Positions 43,247-50,644 of a stretch of DNA of 64,000 nucleotides are shown piece by piece. Numbering within the stretch: the stretch's first letter is position 1; each line of letters opens with the position of its first letter. Below the pieces are notes generated by a model. It worked only from the letters and a program-made list of their open reading frames with translations, ran no database searches and was not told the DNA's origin. The DNA lies in contig JAWPMO010000001.1 of NCBI GenBank assembly GCA_033344875.1, forward strand, positions 3,001,595 to 3,065,594, written 5' to 3'. Source of the stretch: Ilumatobacteraceae bacterium. GTDB lineage: Bacteria > Actinomycetota > Acidimicrobiia > Acidimicrobiales > Ilumatobacteraceae. Made by a program: the position numbers and the translations under genes.

Positions 43247-44119
43247 TCACGACGCTTCCTCACGGGGTCGGTTCCGCATCACCAGGATCTCGACGGCGAC
43301 GACCGCCCCGAACAGGACCATGCCGAGCGCCGCGGCTCCGAACACGGCCGAGTACAACTTCTCCGGGTCGCCCGTCGACGCCTGCAGGTACGACAGCACC
43401 GCCCGGCCGATGCCGCCGCGGATGCCGGTGGAGATCTCCGAGACGATCACGCCGACCACCGACAGCGTCGCCGCCAACTTGAGCGCCGGCACCATGTGCG
43501 GCACCGCGGCGGGGAAGCGGAGCTTCAGCGTGGTGCGCCACCAGCCGGCGGCGTAGCTGTCCATCAGTTCGAGCGCTGCGGACGGCGCCGACTGCAGACC
43601 GCGCAGCGTGCCGACCGCGACCGGGAAGAACGCCAGGAACGCCGCCAGCAGGCAGACCGAGGCCCACCGCGGCCACTCCCACCCGAACAGGTCGAGGCGA
43701 CCGCTCCAGCTCACCACCTGTGGGGCGAGGGCGATCAGCGGCACGGTCTGCGACATGATCACCCACGGGAGCAGGCCCCGCTCGACGATCCGGAACCGGG
43801 CCATCAGCACCGCGAGGAACACACCGATCACGCCGCCGAGCACGAGCCCGACGAACGCCAACCGGAACGTGTACCAGGAGTAGCCGAGCACCGTCCGCCA
43901 GATCGGTTCGGTGCCGGCGCTGGTTTCTGGCTCGGTCAGACGAGTGACGATGTCCCAGGTGTGCGGCATCGCACGGTTGGACGCCTTGGGGATGACCCGC
44001 ACGCCGAAGACCGATCCCCCGTCGTCGGGTCCGACGACCTTGTACAGCTCCCAGAGGGAGGCGACCAGGAACAGGGCGACGCAGAACAGTGCGGCTCGGC
44101 GCGCAGCTCGTCGGATCAC
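43247..44119 (-). CDS. ABC transporter permease (NitT/TauT type), second subunit
   Basis: 290 residues. A first helix is followed by a long extracytoplasmic loop (about 28-75) and then five helices. The EAA region is LMDSYAAGWWRTTLKLRFPAAVPHMVPALK. It begins 9 bp after the LLM enzyme stop, so the importer is expressed with that enzyme. The long loop after helix 1 is less usual and might contact the binding protein. Confidence 0.88.
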   Translation of the reverse strand: MIRRAARRAALFCVALFLVASLWELYKVVGPDDGGSVFGVRVIPKASNRAMPHTWDIVTRLTEPETSAGTEPIWRTVLGYSWYTFRLAFVGLVLGGVIGVFLAVLMARFRIVERGLLPWVIMSQTVPLIALAPQVVSWSGRLDLFGWEWPRWASVCLLAAFLAFFPVAVGTLRGLQSAPSAALELMDSYAAGWWRTTLKLRFPAAVPHMVPALKLAATLSVVGVIVSEISTGIRGGIGRAVLSYLQASTGDPEKLYSAVFGAAALGMVLFGAVVAVEILVMRNRPREEAS

Positions 44120-44128
44120 GGACGAAGA

Positions 44129-45160
44129 CTACGACTTGGCGAGCGTGTGCTCGTCGAGCTGCGGGATGATGTGCTCGCCGTACTCGAGCAGCGTGTGGTC
44201 CTTGCCGTCGTGCTGGAGGTAGATCGCGAACTGATCGACACCGAGATCACGGAGCTCTTCGAGACGACGCAGGTGCTCGTCGGGCGGGCCGAGGATGCAG
44301 AAGCGGTCGACGATCTCGTCGGGCACGAAGTCGGCGTGCGTGTTGCCGGCCTGGCCGTGCTGGTTGTAGTCGTAGCCCTCGCGGCCCTTGATGTAGTCGG
44401 TCAGCGCCTGCGGGATACCGTCGGCCCGGTCGCCGTAGCGGGCCACCATGTCGGCCACGTGGTTGCCGACCATGCCGCCGAACCAGCGGACCTGGTCGCG
44501 CATGTACGCCATCGACGCATCGTCGGCGTTGCCCACGTACGCCGGCGCGGCGACCACGATCGTCAGGGCGTCGGGGTCGCGACCGGCGTCGGACGCCGCG
44601 GTCCGCACGCTCTCGATGGTCCAGGCGGCGATCTGCGGGTCGGCGAGTTGGAGCACGAACCCGTCGCACGTCTCACCGATCGTCTTCAACGCCTTCGGCC
44701 CGTAGCCGGCGCCGAGCACCTCGAGACGCGACTTCGCCGCCCAGGGCAGCGTGATCGTCGAACCGTTGTACTCGACGCTGCGGCCGTTGGCCAGCTCGCG
44801 GATCACGTGGATCGACTCGGCCATCGTGGCGAGCGTCGTCGGCTTCCCGTTGGTGACCCGAACCGCCGAGTCGCCACGCCCCATCGAGCAGATCGTGCGG
44901 TTGCCGTACATCTCGTTGAGCGTGGCGTAGGTGCTCGCCGTGACCGTCCAGTCGCGAGTGGCCGGATTGGTGACCATCGGGCCGACGATCACGTTGCGGG
45001 TCTCGGCCAGGATCTGGCTGTAGATGACGTACGGCTCCTCCCACAGGATGTGGGAGTCGAAGGTCCAGACGTGCGAGAAACCGAGCGACTCCGCCCGTTT
45101 CGCCAACTCCACCACCCGCAACGCAGGAGGGGTCGTTTGGAGCACGATGCCGACGTCCAT
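44129..45160 (-). CDS. luciferase-like (F420-type) oxidoreductase in the ABC operon
   Basis: 343 residues, TIM-barrel LLM protein: VGIVLQTTPPALRVVELAKRAESLGFSHVWTFDSH, GRGDSAVRV and LEVLGAGYGPKALKTIGE. It resembles the TIGR03842-like F420 group rather than FMN monooxygenases, but cofactor choice needs proof. It is the first gene of the ABC operon, whose promoter matches that of the ureidopropionase gene 5.4 kb away. That ties it to pyrimidine/hydantoin breakdown. Its reaction could be reduction or ring oxygenation of a pyrimidine-like compound (RutA is an LLM-fold example); this is an inference. Confidence 0.82.
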   Translation of the reverse strand: MDVGIVLQTTPPALRVVELAKRAESLGFSHVWTFDSHILWEEPYVIYSQILAETRNVIVGPMVTNPATRDWTVTASTYATLNEMYGNRTICSMGRGDSAVRVTNGKPTTLATMAESIHVIRELANGRSVEYNGSTITLPWAAKSRLEVLGAGYGPKALKTIGETCDGFVLQLADPQIAAWTIESVRTAASDAGRDPDALTIVVAAPAYVGNADDASMAYMRDQVRWFGGMVGNHVADMVARYGDRADGIPQALTDYIKGREGYDYNQHGQAGNTHADFVPDEIVDRFCILGPPDEHLRRLEELRDLGVDQFAIYLQHDGKDHTLLEYGEHIIPQLDEHTLAKS

Positions 45161-45166
45161 GCCGAG

Positions 45167-45198
45167 ACACTACCGATGCGTTTGACAGGACGTAAAGG
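45167..45198 (-). promoter_or_regulatory. leaderless promoter of the LLM-ABC operon
   Basis: On the minus strand: -35 TTTACG (45196-45191), 18-bp spacer, -10 TAGTGT (45172-45167), then 6 bp to the ATG. The shared block CCTTTACG-N4-GTCAA also occurs upstream of the ureidopropionase gene at exactly the same distance from the start. The half-sites read TTTAC-N5-GTCAA, a possible operator. Confidence 0.6.
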
Positions 45199-45243
45199 TC
45201 CCGGGTCGTCGTCACAGGCTGTTCACACGCCGAGCGACACCGG

Positions 45244-45279
45244 CCGGGGCGCACGGGGCGGCCGGGGCGCACGGGGCGG
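45244..45279. repeat. 18-bp tandem duplication
   Basis: Two perfect copies of CCGGGGCGCACGGGGCGG directly upstream of the candidate -10 (TAGCCT, 45297-45302) of the gdx transcript. Confidence 0.9.
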
Positions 45280-45325
45280 CCGGACCGGACGCTGGCTAGC
45301 CTGGGCAGCGAGTCACCACGACTCA

Positions 45326-45366
45326 CCGACGAGGGGCGCACCGTACCGGCCGGACAAGACGGGCGC
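45326..45366 (+). promoter_or_regulatory. guanidine-III (ykkC-III) riboswitch
   Basis: 41 nt with the conserved elements of the class in order: CCG-ACGAGG, GCGC, CCGTACC, GGACAAGACGG, GCGC. GCGC(A)CCGT (45336-45344, one bulged A) can pair with ACGGGCGC (45359-45366). CCG (45326-45328) pairs with CGG (45347-45349). This reproduces the class's pseudoknot. The sequence and spacing closely match the known Thermobifida fusca example. The 3' strand directly abuts the ribosome site AGGAGA (45367-45372). Guanidine binding should therefore set access to the start of the downstream exporter. Confidence 0.9.
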
Positions 45367-45378
45367 AGGAGATCATCG

Positions 45379-45699
45379 ATGAACTGGCTCATCCTCGCCG
45401 TCGCCGGACTGTTCGAAGTCGCCTGGGCGTCGCTGCTCCCGGAGACGAAGGGATTCACCCGTCCGGGTCCGACCGCGGGCTTCTTCGTCACCCTGGGCAT
45501 CAGCATGTACCTGCTGAGCGTGGCGACGCGCACGATCCCGATCGGCACGGGGTACGCCGTCTGGGTCGGCATCGGCGCCGTCGGCGCATTCGTCGTGTCA
45601 ACCGTGTTCCGACAGCAGCCGACGAGTGCCGCCCAAGTCGTCGCGATCGGCGCGCTGATCACCGCGATCGTCGCGGTCAAGCTGACCGCGACGCACTGA
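45379..45699 (+). CDS. gdx: small multidrug resistance-family guanidinium exporter (Gdx/SugE)
   Basis: 106 residues with four helices. Glu13 (AGLFEVAW) is the essential carboxylate, and TGYAVWVGIGAVG is the Gdx/SugE signature that separates it from EmrE-type drug pumps. It exports guanidinium in exchange for protons as an antiparallel dimer. A guanidine-III riboswitch overlaps its translation start region, which confirms the substrate. It diverges from the LLM-ABC operon and converges on the semialdehyde dehydrogenase gene 20 bp away. Confidence 0.95.
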   Translation: MNWLILAVAGLFEVAWASLLPETKGFTRPGPTAGFFVTLGISMYLLSVATRTIPIGTGYAVWVGIGAVGAFVVSTVFRQQPTSAAQVVAIGALITAIVAVKLTATH

Positions 45700-45719
45700 G
45701 GCAACGCGCCGAACGCGGG

Positions 45720-47204
45720 TCAGCGGGTCTCGGGGAAGCCGAGGTCGACCGAGCTGGATGCGGGATCGGGCCAACGACTCGTGACCACCTTGCCGCGGGT
45801 GTAGAAGTTGATGCCCTCCGGGCCGTACATGTGGGTGTCGCCGAACAGGCTCGCCTTCCAGCCGCCGAAGCTGTAATAGCTGACCGGCACCGGGATCGGG
45901 ACGTTGATGCCGACCATGCCGACCTCGATCTCGAACTGGAACTCGCGAGCGGCACCGCCGTCGCGGGTGAAGATCGCCGTGCCGTTGGCGAACGGGCTGG
46001 CGTTGATCATCTCGACGCCCTCCTCGTAGCCGCTGACCCGTGTCACCGACAGCACCGGCCCGAAGATCTCGTCGTCGTAGCACTTCATGCCGGGCGTGAC
46101 GTTGTCGATCAGTGTGGGGTTGACGAAGTAGCCGCCGTCATTCGACTCGGGCCGACCGTCGACGACGATCGTCGCGCCTTCGGCGGGCGCGTTCTCGATG
46201 TAGCCCGTCACCCGGTCGCGCGACTCGGCGGTGATCAGCGGGCCCATCTCGCTGTCGGGTTCCATGCCGTTGCCGACCTTGACCTGCGGGATCCGCTCGG
46301 CGATCTTGGCGACGAGGTCGTCGGCGATCGCATCGGCCGCGAGCACGACGCTGATCGCCATGCAGCGTTCGCCGGCCGAACCGTACGCCGCGCCGATCGC
46401 GGCGTCGGCCGCCATGTCGAGGTCGGCATCGGCCAACACGAGCATGTGGTTCTTGGCGCCGCCGAGGGCCTGGACGCGCTTGCCGTTGCGCGTGCCGGTC
46501 TCGTAGATGTACTTCGCGATCGGGGTCGAGCCGACGAAGCTCACGGCCGCGACATCGTCGTGTTCGAGGAGGCGATCGACCGCGACCTTGTCACCCTGCA
46601 CGATGTTGAAGCAGCCATCGGGCAGGCCGGCCTGCTTCAACAGGTCAGCGATGAACATCGTCACCGACGGATCCTTCTCGCTCGGCTTGAGCACGAACGT
46701 GTTGCCGCACGCGAGCGCGTTGGCGAACATCCACATCGGGACCATCGCCGGGAAGTTGAACGGCGTGATGCCGGCCACCACACCGAGCGGCTGACGGATC
46801 GAGTACACGTCGACCCCCGTCGACGCCTGCTCGGAGAAGCCGCCCTTGAGCAGGTGCGGCACGCCGCACGCGAACTCGATGTTCTCGAGGCCGCGAGCGA
46901 CCTCGCCCAACGAGTCGGAGAGCACCTTGCCGTGCTCGGCGGTGAGCAGCGACGCGATCTCCTTGCGGTTCGCGTCGACGAGTTCACGCATGCGGAACAG
47001 GATCTCGGCCCGCTTCGACAGGCTCGTCGCCCTCCAGCCGGGCGCCGCGGCCTTGGCCGCCGCGACCGCAGCGTCGACCTCGTCGACCGACGCGAGCGCG
47101 ACCACGCCCGACTGCTCGCCGAGAGCAGGGTTGTAGACCGGTGCCGTACGTCCCGACGTGGATGCGACGACCTTGCCGTCGATCCAATGCTGAATTTCGT
47201 TCAT
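45720..47204 (-). CDS. mmsA: CoA-acylating methylmalonate/malonate-semialdehyde dehydrogenase
   Basis: 494 residues of the aldehyde dehydrogenase fold. GVVAGITPFNFPAMVPMWMF and LKPSEKDPS bind NAD, and catalytic Cys281 is in SAGERCMAIS. EVGMVGINVPIPVPVSYYSFGG is the MmsA/IolA signature. It turns methylmalonate- or malonate-semialdehyde into propionyl- or acetyl-CoA. In pyrimidine degradation malonate semialdehyde arises from beta-alanine, so it would be the last step here. Inositol or valine breakdown is the alternative; no other such genes are near. Confidence 0.92.
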   Translation of the reverse strand: MNEIQHWIDGKVVASTSGRTAPVYNPALGEQSGVVALASVDEVDAAVAAAKAAAPGWRATSLSKRAEILFRMRELVDANRKEIASLLTAEHGKVLSDSLGEVARGLENIEFACGVPHLLKGGFSEQASTGVDVYSIRQPLGVVAGITPFNFPAMVPMWMFANALACGNTFVLKPSEKDPSVTMFIADLLKQAGLPDGCFNIVQGDKVAVDRLLEHDDVAAVSFVGSTPIAKYIYETGTRNGKRVQALGGAKNHMLVLADADLDMAADAAIGAAYGSAGERCMAISVVLAADAIADDLVAKIAERIPQVKVGNGMEPDSEMGPLITAESRDRVTGYIENAPAEGATIVVDGRPESNDGGYFVNPTLIDNVTPGMKCYDDEIFGPVLSVTRVSGYEEGVEMINASPFANGTAIFTRDGGAAREFQFEIEVGMVGINVPIPVPVSYYSFGGWKASLFGDTHMYGPEGINFYTRGKVVTSRWPDPASSSVDLGFPETR

Positions 47205-47349
47205 GCTGTTCCCCTTCGAGTCGGAGCCATGGATTGGAGCGCTCTACCCCTGACGCTCACTGTACGCCGGACCGAGTCCGACCGTCAGCCTGCGCGAGCC
47301 ATCCAAGCAGATGCACCCAGCCGTGTCGACGGGCGACGCCGCCCGGACG

Positions 47350-47387
47350 CGGAACGTCCCGGCCGGCGGACCGACCGGGACGTTCCG
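47350..47387 (-). terminator. 13-bp hairpin after the CHRD-like gene
   Basis: CGGAACGTCCCGG pairs perfectly with CCGGGACGTTCCG around a 12-nt loop. It starts 30 bp after the stop of the secreted protein gene. The rest of the 212-bp gap is the mmsA upstream region, where I see no further signal. Confidence 0.75.
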
Positions 47388-47416
47388 GGTATCAGGCGCT
47401 GATGGTGTCCGGAGAC

Positions 47417-48049
47417 TCAGTTCGGGACACCGCCGCACAGCACGGGGGCCGTCAGCTCGAGCGGGGCACCGGCCACGATCGACGACTCCATCGATGCGAA
47501 CGCGTCGTCGTCGTTGATGGCGTACTCGCCGTTGCCGTCGAAGTCGATACCGTGCACCACGACCTGGGCCGTGCCGGCGATCTCACCGAGCGTCATCGTG
47601 TCGTCCTCGGCGAGCGGGGTGTCGGCCGGGAACATGGCCGAGTACGAGATCGTGCCGTCGGCGTCGGCGATCTGGGTGTCGAGTCCCAGCTGGATGCCGC
47701 CGTAGACCGGGGCACCGTCCAGGACCGTCACCACGTCGTCGGCCGTCCCTGATGGACAGTCGCTGGGCGCGTCGCCCAGGACGTCGTGGAGATGCATCAG
47801 GTGCGGGAGGTTCGGTGCCAGGCCCGATGCCTCGACCTGCACCTTGACCTTGCCGTTCGGCAGCGTCGTGATCTTGGTCCATCCGGTGGCCTGGGAGTTG
47901 GGGATGCTCGCATCCTGCACCGGATTCAGATCGTACGTGTACTTCGCGACCTTCGAGCTGGGCACGCCGTCGTGAGCGGCGAGTGCGGTGCCGCCGACGC
48001 CGAGGCCGGCGACGAGGGCCGCGGTGGCGGCGATCATGGTCTTCTTCAT
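47417..48049 (-). CDS. secreted CHRD-like protein
   Basis: 210 residues. A cleavable signal (MKKTMIAATAALVAGLGVGGTALAA) is followed by a beta-rich domain with GWTKITTLPNGKVKVQVEASGLAPNLPHLMHLHDV. That pattern of CHRD/superoxide-dismutase-like proteins includes the HLH pair. An EF-hand-like DFDGNGEYAINDDD follows. Two cysteines (CPSG and the C-terminal LCGG) may form a disulphide. Function is unknown; extracellular metal binding is plausible. It is flanked by pyrimidine-pathway genes but has its own hairpin terminator. Confidence 0.7.
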   Translation of the reverse strand: MKKTMIAATAALVAGLGVGGTALAAHDGVPSSKVAKYTYDLNPVQDASIPNSQATGWTKITTLPNGKVKVQVEASGLAPNLPHLMHLHDVLGDAPSDCPSGTADDVVTVLDGAPVYGGIQLGLDTQIADADGTISYSAMFPADTPLAEDDTMTLGEIAGTAQVVVHGIDFDGNGEYAINDDDAFASMESSIVAGAPLELTAPVLCGGVPN

Positions 48050-48195
48050 CAGTGGTCCTTTCGTGTCGGCGGGTCGAACCCCGAGGTCGGAGTTCTTCGC
48101 TGTCGGTTCCGCCGATCACCACTGGTTCGGAACACGAGAGGAACTGGATGGGAAATCGTCAAGATTTCTTCTGGTGACCCGATCGACCCTCGTCA

Positions 48196-48219
48196 GATCG
48201 GGCCGCGCTCGGCCGGATC
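48196..48219 (-). terminator. hairpin after the dihydropyrimidinase gene
   Basis: GATC, one mismatch, then GGCCG pairs with CGGCC and GATC around a 4-nt loop, 5 bp after the stop. No U-tract. The remainder of this gap (48050-48195) is the upstream region of the secreted protein. Confidence 0.5.
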
Positions 48220-48223
48220 GGGC

Positions 48224-49639
48224 TCAGTGCAGGTAGTTGCTGAGGCCGCGCTTGACGTACTGACCGTGGCCGACCTTGCCGGTGAACGTGTCGTTCTCCA
48301 TCACGACCATGCCGCGGCTCATCACGGTGTCGACCTTGCCGTCGATCTCGAAACCCTCCCAGGCCGAGTGGTCCATGTTCATGTGGTGCTTGTCGTTGAT
48401 GCCGAGCTTGGTGTGCCCGTTCGGGTCCCATACGAGGATGTCGGCGTCGAGGCCCGGCGCGATCGCGCCCTTCTTGTCGAGGCCGAACATGCGCGCCGGT
48501 GTGGTGCAGCAGGTCTCGACCCACCGCTCGAGCGTGATCTCTCCGGTGACGACGCCCTGATACAGCAGCTCCATCCGGTGTTCGACCGAGCCGATGCCGT
48601 TGGGGATCGCCGAGAAGTTGCCGAGGCCGAGCTCTTTCTGGTCCTTCATGCAGAACGGGCAGTGGTCGGTCGAGACGACCGCCAGCTCGTTCATCCGGAG
48701 ACCCTTCCAGAGGTCGCTCTGGTGGTGCTCGTGCTTGGTGCGCAGCGGCGTGGAGCACACCCACTTGGCACCCTCGAAACCGGGCTGCATCAACTGGTCT
48801 TCGAGCGACAGGTACAGGTACTGCGGGCAGGTCTCGGCGAACACGTTGAGGCCGGCGTGCTGCGCGGCGGCGACCTCTTCGAGCGCCTCGCTGGCCGACA
48901 TGTGCACGATGTAGAGCGGCACGTTGCCGGCGACCTTCGAGAGTTCGATCGCCCGGTGCGTGGCTTCGGCCTCGAGCTCGACCGGCCGGGTGAGCGAGTG
49001 GTACATCGGATCGGTTTGGCCCTTGGCCAGCGCCTGCGCGACCAGCACGTCGATCGCGATGCCGTTCTCGGCGTGCATCATGATCATCGCCCCGGACTCG
49101 CCGGCGTTCTGCATCGCCCGCAGGATCTGTCCGTCGTCGGAGTAGAACACGCCCGGGTAGGCCATGAACAGCTTGAAGCTGGTGATGCCCTCGTGGTCGA
49201 CGAGGTACGTCATCGCCTTGAGCGACTGCTCGTCGACACCGCCGATGATCTGGTGGAACGCGTAGTCGATCGCACAGTTGCCGGCGGCCTTCTCGTGCCA
49301 GGTGGCGAGGCCCTCCTGCACGTCGTTGCCGGCGGTCTGCACGGCGAAGTCGACGATCGTGGTGATGCCACCCCACGCGGCGGCGATCGTGCCGGTCTCG
49401 AACGTGTCGGACGCGGCGGTGCCGCCGAACGGCAGCTCCATGTGCGTGTGGGCGTCGATGCCGCCGGGGACGACGTACTTGCCCGTGGCGTCGATCGTGC
49501 GGTCGGCGGTGATGCCGAGTCCTGCGGCCTGACCGGGGGCCAGGACACCGACGATCGTCTCGCCGTCGATCAGGACGTCGCCGGCCTGACGACCGGTGGC
49601 GGACACGATCGTGCCGTTCTGGATGAGTGTGCGTGCCAT
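48224..49639 (-). CDS. hydA: dihydropyrimidinase / D-hydantoinase
   Basis: 471 residues of the cyclic amidohydrolase fold. Metal ligands H64 and H66 are in GGIDAHTHMELPFGG, the bridging lysine K156 in TSFKLFMAYPG, then further His and STDHCPF (Asp). It opens dihydrouracil or 5-substituted hydantoins to N-carbamoyl amino acids. ATG 49639 follows a GTGAGGG ribosome site. The upstream ureidopropionase gene is on the same strand 60 bp away, and between them lies a perfect 31-bp palindrome. HydA then ureidopropionase are consecutive pathway steps. Confidence 0.92.
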   Translation of the reverse strand: MARTLIQNGTIVSATGRQAGDVLIDGETIVGVLAPGQAAGLGITADRTIDATGKYVVPGGIDAHTHMELPFGGTAASDTFETGTIAAAWGGITTIVDFAVQTAGNDVQEGLATWHEKAAGNCAIDYAFHQIIGGVDEQSLKAMTYLVDHEGITSFKLFMAYPGVFYSDDGQILRAMQNAGESGAMIMMHAENGIAIDVLVAQALAKGQTDPMYHSLTRPVELEAEATHRAIELSKVAGNVPLYIVHMSASEALEEVAAAQHAGLNVFAETCPQYLYLSLEDQLMQPGFEGAKWVCSTPLRTKHEHHQSDLWKGLRMNELAVVSTDHCPFCMKDQKELGLGNFSAIPNGIGSVEHRMELLYQGVVTGEITLERWVETCCTTPARMFGLDKKGAIAPGLDADILVWDPNGHTKLGINDKHHMNMDHSAWEGFEIDGKVDTVMSRGMVVMENDTFTGKVGHGQYVKRGLSNYLH

Positions 49640-49669
49640 GTGGCCCTCACTTTCGGTAGGAGCGGACGG

Positions 49670-49700
49670 ATCACGAGTTGTGCCTGGCACAACTCGTGAT
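49670..49700. repeat. 31-bp perfect palindrome between two pyrimidine genes
   Basis: Arms ATCACGAGTTGTGCC and GGCACAACTCGTGAT (15 bp) around a single central T. On the minus-strand mRNA it would form a strong hairpin between the ureidopropionase stop and the dihydropyrimidinase ribosome site. The left arm recurs with one change at 19042-19056. Confidence 0.85.
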
Positions 49701-50542
49701 CAGCGGGCGGTGATCTCGTCGTAGGCGTCGGGGCGGCGGTCGCGGTAGAACTGCCAGCCGTCGCGGACCTCGCGGATCAGGCCGAGGTCGAGGTCGCGCA
49801 CGATCAACTCCGGGTTGTGGGGGTCACCCTTGTCGCCGACGTACTGACCGCGGGGGTTCACGAAGTAGCTCTGCCCGTAGAAGTCGTTCTCGCCGAGCGG
49901 CTCGATGCCGACCCGATTGATCGCACCGACGTAGTACATGTTGGCGCAGGCGGCGGCCGGCTGCTCGATGCTCCAGAGGTACTCGGACAACCCTCGGTGC
50001 GTCGCCGACGGGTTGAACACGATCTCGGCGCCGTTGAGACCGAGGCAGCGCCACCCCTCGGGGAAGTGCCGGTCGTAGCAGATGTACACACCGACCTTGC
50101 CGACCGCGGTGTCGAAGACCGGGTACCCGTCGGTGCCGGGGGTGAAATAGAACTTCTCCCAGAAGCCCTTCACCTGCGGGATGTGCTGCTTGCGGTACTT
50201 GCCGAGGTACGTACCGTCGGCGTCGATCACCGCCGCGGTGTTGAAGTAGAGCCCGGCCTGCACGATCTCGTACATCGGCAGCACCATCACCATGCCGAGC
50301 TCCTTGGCGAGGCTCTGGAACCGCTTCGTGGTCGGCCCGTTCGGGATCTCCTCGGTGTAGTCGTAGTACTGCGCGTCCTGCACCTGACAGAAGTACGGCC
50401 CGTAGAACAGCTCCTGGAAGCACATGACCTGAGCACCCTGGGCAGCGGCAGCACGAGCCTGCTCCTCGTGCTTGTCGATCATGGACTCCTTGTCGCCGGT
50501 CCAGTCGGTTTGCAGCAGTGCTGCCTTCACGATGTTCGCCAT
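49700..50542 (-). CDS. beta-ureidopropionase / N-carbamoyl amidohydrolase
   Basis: 280 residues, nitrilase superfamily. The Glu-Lys-Cys triad is visible: E44 in CFQELFYG, K118 in YRKQHIP, C155 in GVYICYDRHFPEG. It hydrolyses N-carbamoyl-beta-alanine to beta-alanine, ammonia and CO2. The length and the FYGPYFC motif fit the bacterial N-carbamoylputrescine/ureidopropionase group, so N-carbamoylputrescine is an alternative. The neighbouring dihydropyrimidinase favours the pyrimidine role. Its promoter is leaderless and matches that of the LLM-ABC operon. Confidence 0.88.
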   Translation of the reverse strand: MANIVKAALLQTDWTGDKESMIDKHEEQARAAAAQGAQVMCFQELFYGPYFCQVQDAQYYDYTEEIPNGPTTKRFQSLAKELGMVMVLPMYEIVQAGLYFNTAAVIDADGTYLGKYRKQHIPQVKGFWEKFYFTPGTDGYPVFDTAVGKVGVYICYDRHFPEGWRCLGLNGAEIVFNPSATHRGLSEYLWSIEQPAAACANMYYVGAINRVGIEPLGENDFYGQSYFVNPRGQYVGDKGDPHNPELIVRDLDLGLIREVRDGWQFYRDRRPDAYDEITAR

Positions 50543-50549
50543 GCCCCGG

Positions 50550-50580
50550 ACAGTATCGCCGCGTTGACGAACCGTAAAGG
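50550..50580 (-). promoter_or_regulatory. leaderless promoter of the ureidopropionase gene
   Basis: On the minus strand: -35 TTTACG (50578-50573), 17-bp spacer, -10 TACTGT (50555-50550), then 7 bp to the ATG. It shares CCTTTACG-N4-GTCAA and the GGCATGG start context with the LLM-ABC promoter. Confidence 0.6.
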
Positions 50581-50644
50581 GATGCCGGCCCCATTCATGG
50601 AGCGTTCACGGCGGGTCGGAGGGCGCGCCCGTCCGTAGCCTGGG

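Noticed and set aside
45244-45279. CRISPR or larger repeat array
   Set aside because: Only two abutting 18-bp copies without spacers. No CRISPR array or cas gene was seen anywhere in the window.
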